Part shown: one piece after another, positions 31,414 to 38,210 of the stretch
How the letters are laid out: every line of letters starts with the position of its first letter
Position numbering within the stretch: position 1 is the stretch's first letter
Assembly: GCA_947642445.1 (NCBI GenBank)
Contig: CANRSF010000020.1
Coordinates: 1 to 38,210 of the forward strand
Source: an uncultured Collinsella sp.
GTDB lineage: Bacteria > Actinomycetota > Coriobacteriia > Coriobacteriales > Coriobacteriaceae
DNA length: 38,210 nucleotides
Reading direction: 5' to 3'
Program-made: the position numbers and the translations under genes
The notes under the pieces: generated by a model
Seen by the model: only the letters and a program-made list of their open reading frames with translations
Database searches by the model: none
What the model was told of the DNA's origin: nothing

Positions 31414-32256
31414 ATGGCAATCAAAGCCATCGCAATGGATATCGACGGTACACTCACCAACGACCAAAAGGTCATCAGCCCGCGTACGTGCGAGAAGCTG
31501 CTCGCTGCGCAGGAGTCGGGCATTAAGCTCATCTTGGCTTCGGGTCGTCCTGCATGGGGGCTGCACGCCTTGGCGCAGGAGCTCGACCTTCAAAACCATG
31601 ATGGTCTGCTAGTTGCCTTTAATGGCGCGCACGTGGTCGACGCTCAGACCGATGAGGTCCTATTTGATCAGGCCATGCCGGCTGACGAACTGCACCGTCT
31701 GATTGATCATCTGCGCAATTTCGACGTGATTCCTATGATTTCGCTCGGTCGCGATTTGCACGTCGAGGACTCGTACCATTGCATGATCACGCTGCCTGAC
31801 GGCTTGCGGAAGAATATCGTCAAGTATGAGCGCGATGCGTGCGATCTTAAGATTCGCGAGGTCGAGAGCCTGCATGAGGTCGTGGACACTTATTCCGTGG
31901 ACAAGCTGCTGACGGCGGGTGATCCGACCTACCTGCAGGCGCATTACGAGGAGATGTATGCGCCCTTTACCCAGACGCTTTCGGGCATGTTTACGGCCGA
32001 CTGGTACTTTGAGTACACGGCGCCCGGTATCGACAAAGCCCGTGCGCTCGAGGGTGCCCTGCCCAAGCTCGGTATCGATGCCAGCGAGGTCGTCTCGTTT
32101 GGCGACGGCCAGAACGACAAGTCCATGATTGAGTGGGCCGGCACCGGTGTTGCCATGGGCAACGCCGTCGATGAGGTTAAGGCAGTTGCCCAGATGGTAA
32201 CCGCCGATAACAACGAAGACGGTATTGCAGTGGCGCTGGATAAGCTGCTGGGCTAG
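31414..32256 (+). CDS. Cof-type HAD-superfamily phosphatase
   Basis: Second member in the window of HAD subfamily IIB, 280 residues. Motif I MDIDGTLTNDQ (residues 8-18), motif II LASGRPAW, the lysine in PGIDKARALEGAL, and motif IV SFGDGQNDKSMIEWAG. ATG 31414 has AGGGAGG upstream. Substrate unknown; likely sugar phosphates. Followed by a terminator, then a HAD of a different subfamily. Confidence 0.92.
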   Translation: MAIKAIAMDIDGTLTNDQKVISPRTCEKLLAAQESGIKLILASGRPAWGLHALAQELDLQNHDGLLVAFNGAHVVDAQTDEVLFDQAMPADELHRLIDHLRNFDVIPMISLGRDLHVEDSYHCMITLPDGLRKNIVKYERDACDLKIREVESLHEVVDTYSVDKLLTAGDPTYLQAHYEEMYAPFTQTLSGMFTADWYFEYTAPGIDKARALEGALPKLGIDASEVVSFGDGQNDKSMIEWAGTGVAMGNAVDEVKAVAQMVTADNNEDGIAVALDKLLG

Positions 32257-32278
32257 AATCGCCGATAATGTATGGTTC

Positions 32279-32306
32279 GGGCGCCTGCTTACAGGCGCCC
32301 TTTTGT
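32279..32306 (+). terminator. Intrinsic terminator between two HAD genes
   Basis: GGGCGCCTG-CTTA-CAGGCGCCC followed by TTTTGTT. The ribosome binding site of the next gene starts only about 4 bases later, so the next gene either depends on read-through or has a promoter inside the upstream gene. Confidence 0.88.
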
Positions 32307-32319
32307 TAGGGAGGGTGCC

Positions 32320-32979
32320 GTGTCCGCATTTCCGTTCGATGCCGTTATCTTTGACATGGACGGCGTTATTGTCGATACCGAGTATTACTACCTGGGCGAG
32401 ACTGCCGCGTTTGCCAAGGAGCTTGGGCTTAACCTGACTCAAGAGGAGTTGAATGGGCAAGTCGGTACCTCGCATCAGTTCTTCCTGCATATGCTGGTCG
32501 ATTGGTTTGAGCGCGCCGGTAAGGGGCATTTCACTGGCGAGGAAGCGTTGGCCCGTTGGGACGAGTGGGCGCATAAGCGTCCGCGCGACTATCAGGCTTT
32601 GATTAACCCAGGCGCCGTGGATACGATTCGAGAGCTGCCGCGCCGTGGCGTTCGCGTGGCGCTTGCCAGCTCGTCTCCCATGGATAGCATCGAGGAAGTG
32701 CTCAACGCGTGTGGGCTGTCGGATGCCTTTGAGTATGTGGTGAGCGGCGAGCAGTTTAAGGAGAGCAAGCCCGAGCCCGACATCTACCTGCATGCGCTGG
32801 ACCTGCTGGGGCTGCCCGCGAATCGCTGCTGCTGCGTTGAGGATTCGGTGCCTGGCATCACTGCCGGCAAGCGAGCCGGCCTGACGGTCATTGCCAAGCG
32901 CGAGGAGCGCTTTGGCTTTAGTCAGGATGCCGCGGACAAGATTATCGACCAGCTGCCCGAGCTGCTTGAGCTTTCTTAG
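32320..32979 (+). CDS. HAD-IA phosphatase/beta-phosphoglucomutase-like protein
   Basis: 219 residues, HAD subfamily IA. Motif I VIFDMDGVIVDTE (residues 8-20), cap helices with residues 25-90, motif II VALASSSP, SGEQFKESKPEPDIYLHAL with the motif III lysine, and motif IV CCCVEDSVPGITAGKRAG. DMDGVIVDTE is typical of beta-phosphoglucomutase and pseudouridine-monophosphatase types. GTG 32320 follows GGGAGG. Substrate not predictable. Confidence 0.92.
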   Translation: MSAFPFDAVIFDMDGVIVDTEYYYLGETAAFAKELGLNLTQEELNGQVGTSHQFFLHMLVDWFERAGKGHFTGEEALARWDEWAHKRPRDYQALINPGAVDTIRELPRRGVRVALASSSPMDSIEEVLNACGLSDAFEYVVSGEQFKESKPEPDIYLHALDLLGLPANRCCCVEDSVPGITAGKRAGLTVIAKREERFGFSQDAADKIIDQLPELLELS

Positions 32980-33014
32980 GGGGTCTGTTGGAGGCTCTTT
33001 AGGGGTTCGTGGAC

Positions 33015-33232
33015 AAAAAATGCCAAATATGAGTACTGTCACTAATTTAGTAACAGGGAAATTATGCTTTTAAGGCCCTGGTTGAGCGCCTGGGGGCGAT
33101 TATAACCTGTTAAATATGGCTTTAGCCATGCTAAAACGCCTTGATAATGAACAGCTGTACATTATCAAGGCGTTCTTTTGTCACAATATAATGCTACTAG
33201 CTTTGCAGCAGTACTCATATTTGGCGTTTTTT
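33015..33232. repeat. Large inverted-repeat element between convergent genes
   Basis: Arms at 33015-33038 and 33209-33232 are 24-bp inverted repeats with one mismatch (a G-U pair in RNA), of the form AAAAAA-N-GCC-AAATATGAGTACTG. Between them lies 170 bp with a further palindrome ACTAA-T-TTAGT, a terminator hairpin and no open gene. It could be a small mobile element (MITE-like) inserted between the HAD and tatD genes. I see no clear target-site duplication. Confidence 0.65.
33135..33178. terminator. Bidirectional terminator inside the inverted-repeat element
   Basis: A perfect 15-bp stem, AACGCCTTGATAATG with CATTATCAAGGCGTT, 10-base loop, followed by CTTTTG on the plus strand and TTTTAG on the minus strand. 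It suits the convergent HAD (+) and tatD (-) genes. Confidence 0.88.
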
Positions 33233-33243
33233 GCCCACCGGGG

Positions 33244-34026
33244 TCAGTTGAAGTCAAATATGGAGTGCGAATTTCCTAAAACGGTTGATTCGACGCTCTC
33301 CTCGGCGCAGTTTTTAAGTTCGGCGATGTGCAGGGAGGCGCTTTTTAGCGATGTGATGAGCTGTCGCGCGCTTGCATCTGCTTGCGGTTCGGCTGGAGCG
33401 TCGGTTTCGAGCAGCAGACGGTCGAGTGGGATCTGTCGGGCGTATTCACGACCGCGCTTGGTAGCGAGCATCCGCTCGTTCACGGAAAAATAGCAGCCTG
33501 CGTTTCGCGCACGGTCGAACTCGTTCGAGGTGCCGCTAAACCAGTGGAAGATGATGGCGGGGGAGTTGGGGCTTGGGGTGAGTAATCCATATGACTCAAG
33601 GGCGTCCAGTACGGTTCCTGCCGAACGAACAGCGTGAATTGATATCACGCGCCCGGCGAGAGGGTACTGCACGAGTGCATCGCAGAGACGGTCAAGTGCC
33701 TGTATTTGAAGCGGTTCGCTTCCGGCAAAGCGCGCGGAAAAGTCGAGTCCTACCTCGCCGATATAGCGCTCTTGGTCAGCAACTTCGCAAAGCAGATTGA
33801 CTTCGGCAGGACCGCAGCGGCCGTCGGCGAGCCACCAGGGATGGAGGCCGGCGCCCGCGATAATGTTTGGGTATCGGCTGGCCCGCTTTTTTGCTGCCGC
33901 GAAGTCGCGTGGGTCGACCCCGCAGTCAAAGAGCCCCAGACCCAACGCCGCCGACTCACTGGCTGCAGCATCGGGGCTGAGCATCAAATCAAGATGACAA
34001 TGCGTGTCAAAGAATCGCGGTTCCAT
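33244..34026 (-). CDS. TatD-family metal-dependent DNase
   Basis: Metal-dependent hydrolase with 3'-5' exonuclease or AP-related activity. About 260 residues. Motifs: FFDTHCHLDL (HxH metal pair, residues 9-11), GEVGLDFS with the bridging Glu, SIHAVRSA, HWFSGT and RLLLETDAP with the last Asp. Family members usually have RETDAP or ETDSP, so this fits. I chose ATG 34026; weak GCAGGAT site upstream. It lies 15 bp after the TcdA gene on the same strand. Confidence 0.9.
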   Translation of the reverse strand: MEPRFFDTHCHLDLMLSPDAAASESAALGLGLFDCGVDPRDFAAAKKRASRYPNIIAGAGLHPWWLADGRCGPAEVNLLCEVADQERYIGEVGLDFSARFAGSEPLQIQALDRLCDALVQYPLAGRVISIHAVRSAGTVLDALESYGLLTPSPNSPAIIFHWFSGTSNEFDRARNAGCYFSVNERMLATKRGREYARQIPLDRLLLETDAPAEPQADASARQLITSLKSASLHIAELKNCAEESVESTVLGNSHSIFDFN

Positions 34027-34040
34027 CGCAGGGCATCCTG

Positions 34041-34838
34041 CTAGTCCAAGCGCTGGCCGTCGGCGCGCACGCGCTCGCACCCGCGCCCGCTGATCTGGCG
34101 GATAACCTCGCCGGCAATCATCTGACCCATGATGGGCGGCATAAAGCTGGCGGTACCCAACTCGGTACGCTCGTGGATGTTGGACGGGTCGCGGGGTTGG
34201 GTTTTAACCGATTCCTCACAGCTAAACAGCACGTGCAGGCTCTTGATTCCGCGCTTCTTACATTCTTTGCGCATAATGCGGCTCATGGGGTCGCGCACGG
34301 TGTCAAAGATATCGGCAAAACGCAAGCATTCGGGATGCAGCTTGTTGGCCCCGCCCATAGAGCTAACCAAACGAATGTCGTGATCTTGAGCATATTTGGC
34401 AATGGTGAGCTTGGCCGAGATGGTGTCGATGGCGTCGACGACGTAGTCGAGCTTGCCGCCCGTCTGCTCAAAAACGCTCGTAAAGAACTCGTCGATATTG
34501 TCGCTCAGCAGATATTCAGTTCGCTTGATGACGGTGGTGGCGGGATTGATATCGTGGATCATGGCTTCCATAACATCGACCTTGCGCTTGCCGACGGTGC
34601 TGTGAAAGGCGATGGACTGGCGATTGATATTGCTGGGCGCGATGATGTCCTTGTCCAGAATCACAAAATGCCCGATGCCGCCGCGGGCAAGTGCCTCGCA
34701 GCAGTTAGAGCCCACGCCTCCGCAGCCGAGTATCAGCACCGTGGTGTTGGCGAGCTTGTCGAGTGCCTCGCGGCCCATGATGATCTCGAGCTTGGTGTCG
34801 CGTGTCTCGACGAGTGCAGCAGTTTCGGTCATAGACAT
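34041..34838 (-). CDS. tcdA: tRNA threonylcarbamoyladenosine dehydratase (TcdA/YgdL)
   Basis: ThiF/HesA-family E1-like enzyme that cyclises the t6A modification of tRNA using ATP. 265 residues. ATP loop ILGCGGVGSNCCEALARGG at about 36-54, then PSNINRQSIAFHSTVGKRK (Arg and Lys of the adenylation site), DYVVDAIDTISAK, and the C-terminal TELGTASFMPPIMGQMIAGE. The last section matches TcdA more than MoeB or ThiF because the CxxC zinc motifs are missing. ATG 34838. Probably an operon with tatD. Confidence 0.9.
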   Translation of the reverse strand: MSMTETAALVETRDTKLEIIMGREALDKLANTTVLILGCGGVGSNCCEALARGGIGHFVILDKDIIAPSNINRQSIAFHSTVGKRKVDVMEAMIHDINPATTVIKRTEYLLSDNIDEFFTSVFEQTGGKLDYVVDAIDTISAKLTIAKYAQDHDIRLVSSMGGANKLHPECLRFADIFDTVRDPMSRIMRKECKKRGIKSLHVLFSCEESVKTQPRDPSNIHERTELGTASFMPPIMGQMIAGEVIRQISGRGCERVRADGQRLD

Positions 34839-34919
34839 CCTCCGATGGGGAAGCGAATCGTGTTTTAGCTATCGCCATTATAGGTATTATCGCGATTCCA
34901 TTTGAGCCCTAGGGGCTTG

Positions 34920-35050
34920 TTGAAATGAGGCAGGGATTCGCATAAGATGAAGCAGATGGCACCCGTTGCAGCGGGTTAGCCAACTCCCAAACACGTTTGT
35001 AGCGTGAGAAGTGGCCGTCTTCGCATTACGCGGGGGCGGCTATTTCATTC
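34920..35050 (+). ncRNA. Candidate antisense RNA to the small toxin gene
   Basis: A promoter with -35 TTGAAA (34920-34925), 17-bp spacer and -10 TAAGAT (34943-34948) would start an RNA near 34956. The RNA contains the hairpin ACCCG-TTGCAG-CGGGT and ends in a stem, TGGCCG with CGGCTA (35012-35042), followed by TTTCATT. Its 3' end would overlap the end of the small membrane-peptide gene on the opposite strand (35040-35126) and its mRNA tail. The layout matches type I antitoxin RNAs. No transcript data. Confidence 0.5.
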
Positions 35051-35126
35051 GACCTCCAATGTGGATGCCGAGCTCCACAGCCGCGATTACAAGCAACAAC
35101 AACGTCAGGACATCGTTAATACTCAT
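35040..35126 (-). CDS. Small hydrophobic peptide, likely type I toxin (holin-like)
   Basis: A 28-residue peptide: short start MSIND, one hydrophobic helix VLTLLLLVIAAVELGIHI, and basic end GGRMK. ATG 35126 has a strong AAGGAGAT site eight bases upstream. Size and shape match membrane-damaging type I toxins (TisB, holin-like Hol_Tox peptides). Its promoter carries a LexA box, and a candidate antisense RNA lies over its 3' end. Not seen by standard gene finders because it is short. It could alternatively be a chance open frame, but the combined signals make that less likely. Confidence 0.6.
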   Translation of the reverse strand: MSINDVLTLLLLVIAAVELGIHIGGRMK

Positions 35127-35177
35127 AGTCCATCTCCTTCTTGGGAAGAGGGAGCTGGCCCATCTGCTTCTGGACCC

Positions 35178-35206
35178 ATTGTATCTAAAAACGAACGAAT
35201 GTTCTA
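35178..35206 (-). promoter_or_regulatory. LexA-box promoter of the small toxin gene
   Basis: On the minus strand a -10 TACAAT (35183-35178) lies about 45 nt before the toxin start codon's transcript region. The LexA-type box CGAACGAATGTTCT (35192-35205, plus-strand reading) matches the CGAACRNRYGTTYG consensus at 13 of 14 positions and covers the expected -35. No strong -35 is visible. The gene is probably induced by DNA damage. Confidence 0.65.
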
Positions 35207-35221
35207 TACATAACATTGCTA

Positions 35222-35259
35222 TTAGATAATTAGACAAACATCTAAATAACGAGTATAGT
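35222..35259 (+). promoter_or_regulatory. sdpRI promoter and SdpR-type operator
   Basis: TTAGAT-N12-ATCTAA (35222-35245) is a perfect inverted repeat overlapping a promoter with -35 TAGACA (35231-35236), a 17-bp spacer and -10 TATAGT (35254-35259). This fits autorepression by the ArsR-type protein that follows. Confidence 0.7.
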
Positions 35260-35293
35260 GTGCACGTCGCGAGAGATAGCGAGAGGAGGTTCT

Positions 35294-35572
35294 ATGCCGG
35301 GAGAAGGTTTTAAGGCGCTGGCGGATCCAACGCGGCGGCGCATTTTAGAACTGCTGCGCGAGGGCAATTGCACGGCGGGGGAGCTCGCCGAGCATTTCGA
35401 CATAAGCAAACCGTCGCTCAGCCATCACTTGGCGACGCTCAAAAACGCCGGGTTGGTGACCGACGAACGTCATGGCCAAAACATCGTATACAGCTTAAAC
35501 ACCACCGTCATGCAGGACTTGATCGGCTGGTTTATGGGTTTTACAAACACTGAAGGTGATAAGGATGAATAA
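35294..35572 (+). CDS. sdpR: ArsR-family autorepressor (SdpR-like)
   Basis: Small winged-helix repressor of 92 residues. KALADPTRRRILELLREGNC (about 6-25), then TAGELAEHFDISKPSLSHHL (recognition helix) and LKNAGLVTDERHGQNIVYSL. No metal cysteine pair of metal-sensing ArsR proteins in the usual helix, which agrees with SdpR, whose signal comes from the membrane protein SdpI. ATG 35294 follows GAGGAGG. Its stop overlaps the start of sdpI by 8 bp. Confidence 0.9.
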   Translation: MPGEGFKALADPTRRRILELLREGNCTAGELAEHFDISKPSLSHHLATLKNAGLVTDERHGQNIVYSLNTTVMQDLIGWFMGFTNTEGDKDE

Positions 35573-36269
35573 CGAAAACAAGGGCATTCACGCCACGGGG
35601 GTATCGTCGCGCGTGTGGATTGCGCTGGTCGCTCTGTGCGTCGCCAATGTCGTAGCGCATCTGATAGTGATGCCGAGCTTGCCTGCGCAGATTCCCACGC
35701 ACTGGGGCGCGAACGGCGCCGTCGACGGTTGGGGTCCTAGCTGGATGGCCTCCGCGCTCGGCGTGCTGCCTCTGGCGCTTCTCGCAATGTTCTACGTCGT
35801 GCCACGCATTGACCCCAAGGGCGAGGCGTATCGGACCTCGGGCAAGTTCTATCAGGGTTTTGTAATTGCTTTCACGGTATTCATGTGTGCCATAAGCTGG
35901 TTGGGTGAGCTTACGGTCTGGGGCGTGGTGCCGGCGGTCGGTTCGGTCAACGTGCTGATTTCCAGTGCTGTCGGTTTGCTGTTCATCGGCGTAGGCAACT
36001 ACTTGCCGCGTGTGAAGCAGAACTACACGCTCGGTATTAAGACACCCTGGGCGCTTGCCGACCCCGAGAACTGGCGCCGTACGCAGCGTTTTGGCGGTGC
36101 CTGCTTTATGGTGCTGGGTGTTGGCCTGATTGTGATGGGCGTGGCGGGTGGCGTACTTTCGAGCGAAGTCGTCGCCGCGGTGATTGCGGTGCTGGCGCTT
36201 GGTTCAGCCGGAGCTGCCTATGTCTACTCGTATCTGCTGTGGCGTAAATCGCAGCGAGCCGCTCGCTAA
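35565..36269 (+). CDS. sdpI: SdpI-family membrane protein (immunity/signal-transduction)
   Basis: Multi-pass membrane protein of 234 residues. The N-terminal half resembles DUF1648 (LPAQIPTHWGANGAVDGWGP); the C-terminal half the SdpI domain (NYTLGIKTPWALADPENWRR). About six membrane segments. In Bacillus SdpI gives immunity to the SdpC killing peptide and traps SdpR at the membrane when the toxin is bound. No SdpC-like gene is in the window, so it may sense other cell-envelope stress or a peptide. ATG 35565 overlaps the sdpR stop; GAAGGTGAT precedes it. Confidence 0.92.
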   Translation: MNNENKGIHATGVSSRVWIALVALCVANVVAHLIVMPSLPAQIPTHWGANGAVDGWGPSWMASALGVLPLALLAMFYVVPRIDPKGEAYRTSGKFYQGFVIAFTVFMCAISWLGELTVWGVVPAVGSVNVLISSAVGLLFIGVGNYLPRVKQNYTLGIKTPWALADPENWRRTQRFGGACFMVLGVGLIVMGVAGGVLSSEVVAAVIAVLALGSAGAAYVYSYLLWRKSQRAAR

Positions 36270-36334
36270 GGTTGCGGAAAACTAGCGTACGCAGTTCATA
36301 GTATGTTCCGGGGGACTTTTCCCAGGTAGTATTA

Positions 36335-36362
36335 GGGGGTGTGGGCAACCATGCCCCTTTTC
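36335..36362 (+). terminator. Terminator after sdpI
   Basis: GGGG-GT-GTGG-GCAA-CCAT-G-CCCC, with one G-U type pair and a small bulge, followed by TTTTCG. Confidence 0.7.
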
Positions 36363-36452
36363 GTTAAGTTTCAGAGCTGGTTTCCTCATTTCGTTTCCAC
36401 TAAAGCGAAGCAAGAATAGGGAAACAGCAGGTAGAAAGGATAAAACAGGCAT

Positions 36453-38132
36453 ATGGCGGAGTTTATCTACCAGATGTATCAGGCTCGCAAGGCCCATGGC
36501 GACAAGGTGATTCTTGACGACGTGACCCTGAGCTTCTATCCCGGTGCTAAGATCGGCGTTGTGGGTCCCAACGGCATGGGTAAGTCGACCCTGCTCAAGA
36601 TTATGGCCGGTATCGAGGAAGTCTCCAACGGCGATGCCAGGCTCACCCCCGGCTACACCGTAGGAATCCTGCAGCAGGAGCCGCCGCTCGATGACGACAA
36701 GACCGTCATCGAGAACGTGCGCATGGCATTTGGCGACATGATCGCCAAGGTCGATCGATTCAACAAGATCGGCGAGGAGATGTGCGACCCGGATTGCGAC
36801 ATGGACGCCCTCATGGCCGAGATGGGCAAGCTCCAGGACGAGATCGATGCCGCCGACGGCTGGGATATCGATTCCAAGCTCGGCCAGGCCATGGACGCCC
36901 TGCAGCTGCCCGATTCCGACATGCCGGTCAACGTGCTTTCCGGCGGCGAGCGCCGTCGCGTGGCCCTGTGCAAGCTACTGCTCGAGGCTCCCGACCTGCT
37001 GCTGCTCGACGAGCCCACGAACCACCTGGACGCCGAGTCGATCCTGTGGCTCGAGCACTTCCTGCACAACTACCAGGGCGCGGTGCTTGCCGTCACGCAC
37101 GATCGCTACTTCCTGGATAACGTTGCCGAGTGGATCTGCGAGGTCGACCGCGGCCACCTTTATCCCTACAAGGGCAACTACTCCACGTATCTGGAGACCA
37201 AGGCCGCCCGTATCGAGGCGCAGGGCAACCGCGATGCCAAGCTCGCCAAGCGCATGGAGGCCGAGCTCGAGTGGGTACGCAGCTCGCCCAAGGCTCGTCA
37301 GGCCAAGAACAAGGCCCGTCTGGCTCGCTACGAGGAGATGGAGGCCGAGGCCCGCGCCAGCCAGAAGCTCGACTGGACCGACATCCGCATCCCCGTGGGC
37401 CCGCGTCTGGGCAACAAGGTGCTCGAGGCCCATCATCTGCACAAGGAGTTCGATGGCCGTGTGCTCATCGACGACCTTTCGTTTACCCTGCCGCGCAACG
37501 GCATCGTGGGCGTCATCGGCCCCAACGGTGTCGGTAAGACCACGCTGTTCAAGACGATTGTGGGTCTGGAGCCGCTGACTTCGGGCGAGCTTGAGGTGGG
37601 TGAGACCGTCAGGATCTCCTATGTCGACCAGAACCGTTCCGGCATCGACCCCGATAAGAACTTGTGGGAGGTCGTCTCGGACGGCCTGGACCACATGATG
37701 GTCGGCGAGACCGAGGTTCCGAGCCGTGCTTATGTGGCGAGCTTTGGCTTTAAGGGCCAGGACCAGCAGAAGCGCGCTGGCGTACTCTCCGGTGGCGAGC
37801 GCAACCGTCTGAACTTGGCGCTTACGCTCAAGCAGGGCGGCAACCTGCTGCTCCTCGACGAGCCCACGAACGACCTCGACGTCGAGACGCTGTCCTCGCT
37901 CGAGGCGGCGCTGCTCGAGTTCCCGGGCTGCTCGGTGGTCATTAGCCACGACCGTATGTTCCTGGACCGCGTCGCCACGCACATCCTGGCGTGGGAGGGC
38001 ACCGACGAGAATCCGGGCAACTGGTATTGGTTCGAGGGCAACTTCGAGGCCTATCAGGCCAACCGTATCGAGCGCCTGGGCGAGGACGCAGCCCAGCCGC
38101 ATCGTATTCACCGCAAACTGACGCGTGACTAG
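36453..38132 (+). CDS. ettA: ABC-F ATPase EttA (energy-dependent translational throttle)
   Basis: Ribosome-associated ABC-F protein that gates early translation elongation in response to ATP/ADP. 559 residues, the usual length. Two ATPase domains: Walker A GPNGMGKST (about 38-46) and GPNGVGKTT (about 355), signatures LSGGERRRVALCKLLL and LSGGERNRLNLAL, Walker B LLLLDEPTNHLDAES and LLLLDEPTNDLDVET. The linker between domains has the P-site-tRNA-interaction motif region with NYSTYLETKAAR and RSSPKARQAKNKARLARYEE. ATG 36453 with GAAAGGA. No membrane segments, as expected. Last gene of the window, ending about 25 bp before the terminal repeat. Confidence 0.96.
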   Translation: MAEFIYQMYQARKAHGDKVILDDVTLSFYPGAKIGVVGPNGMGKSTLLKIMAGIEEVSNGDARLTPGYTVGILQQEPPLDDDKTVIENVRMAFGDMIAKVDRFNKIGEEMCDPDCDMDALMAEMGKLQDEIDAADGWDIDSKLGQAMDALQLPDSDMPVNVLSGGERRRVALCKLLLEAPDLLLLDEPTNHLDAESILWLEHFLHNYQGAVLAVTHDRYFLDNVAEWICEVDRGHLYPYKGNYSTYLETKAARIEAQGNRDAKLAKRMEAELEWVRSSPKARQAKNKARLARYEEMEAEARASQKLDWTDIRIPVGPRLGNKVLEAHHLHKEFDGRVLIDDLSFTLPRNGIVGVIGPNGVGKTTLFKTIVGLEPLTSGELEVGETVRISYVDQNRSGIDPDKNLWEVVSDGLDHMMVGETEVPSRAYVASFGFKGQDQQKRAGVLSGGERNRLNLALTLKQGGNLLLLDEPTNDLDVETLSSLEAALLEFPGCSVVISHDRMFLDRVATHILAWEGTDENPGNWYWFEGNFEAYQANRIERLGEDAAQPHRIHRKLTRD

Positions 38133-38156
38133 TCGAGCTCAGGTGACCTAATGAGA

Positions 38157-38210
38157 AGGCTCTGTTAGACCACATTTGACACGATCGGCTGTTCGTCGAA
38201 CCGGGAAATA
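38157..38210. repeat. Right terminal copy of the 54-bp inverted repeat (probable IS end)
   Basis: Exact reverse complement of 1-54. The first bases on entering it from inside the window are (A)GGCTCTGTTAGACC. The repeat starts 24 bp after the ettA stop codon. As with the left copy, this looks like the outer edge of an element that continues past the window. Confidence 0.85.

Noticed and set aside
1..38210. Composite transposon or genomic island bounded by the 54-bp repeats
   Set aside because: The interior holds core housekeeping genes (pgi, ettA, nrdD, rnhA, metY) with uniform GC-rich coding and no cargo typical of mobile elements. An assembly break at repeated IS copies is more likely.
1..38210. 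CRISPR arrays, tRNA/rRNA genes, prophage or biosynthetic clusters
   Set aside because: I looked for regular spaced repeats, T-loop motifs, rRNA-like stretches, integrase, terminase, portal and modular synthase motifs and found none that hold up.

Overview
The window looks like a chromosomal contig from a high-GC, strictly anaerobic, Gram-positive gut actinobacterium of class Coriobacteriia, most probably Collinsella or a close relative. The reasons are the GC-rich coding with strong AGGAGG-type ribosome binding sites, an oxygen-sensitive class III ribonucleotide reductase, a CGAAC-type LexA box, a DUF3793 protein, a YolD/UmuC pair, and the general flavour of the proteins. The genus is inferred from memory of the families, not from a search. 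Almost all of the window is core or lightly accessory metabolism. No tRNA, rRNA, CRISPR array, prophage or complete insertion sequence is visible. The two ends are a perfect 54-bp inverted repeat (1-54 and 38157-38210), which suggests the contig stops at two oppositely oriented copies of one repeat, probably an insertion sequence.

Layout. 1-5.6 kb (+): nrdD behind an NrdR-box promoter, nrdG, then a pterin/folate block (folE, HD hydrolase, folB). 5.6-7.4 kb (-): a YgjP-type metallopeptidase and an M19 dipeptidase. 7.5-9.4 kb (+): an SlyD-like FKBP isomerase paired with a UreE-like nickel chaperone, then a Cof-type HAD phosphatase. 9.5-13.0 kb (-): a PerR-like regulator, acylphosphatase, Gfo/Idh/MocA oxidoreductase, RNase HI and a LysR regulator. 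The LysR gene is divergent from metY (13.3-14.6 kb), whose leader carries a LysR-type palindrome and a 17-residue peptide with two cysteines. 14.9-16.1 kb: a secreted coiled-coil protein and a small membrane protein. 16.2-18.0 kb (-): a ketopantoate-reductase-like enzyme and a cyclase-family hydrolase. 18.2-21.5 kb (+): a ferredoxin-tailed aldo/keto reductase, a second Gfo/Idh/MocA enzyme and endonuclease IV. The last two are each preceded by a copy of the same covarying hairpin. 21.6-24.7 kb (+): a polar amino-acid ABC importer whose permease carries an extra N-terminal secreted domain. 24.9-26.0 kb (-): flavodoxin and DUF3793. 26.2 kb (+): a membrane-anchored heavy-metal-binding protein behind a CsoR-like palindrome. 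26.6-28.6 kb (-): YolD and a Y-family polymerase under two LexA boxes. 28.8-33.0 kb (+): a half-length Fe-ADH-like protein, pgi and two HAD phosphatases. 33.2-34.8 kb (-): TatD and TcdA. 34.9-35.2 kb: a probable SOS-controlled type I toxin-antitoxin unit. 35.3-38.1 kb (+): sdpR-sdpI and ettA.

Themes. Several units respond to DNA stress (LexA boxes on umuC and on the small toxin; endonuclease IV, TatD, RNase H), to metal or redox state (PerR-like regulator, flavodoxin/DUF3793, CsoR-like operator, SlyD-UreE pair) or to sulfur (LysR plus leader peptide at metY). The most interesting signals are in non-coding DNA: the covarying hairpin pair at 19.4 and 20.5 kb, the LexA-controlled toxin with a candidate antisense RNA, the metY leader peptide, an 80-bp inverted copy of the nrdD tail, and several long inverted-repeat elements between genes.
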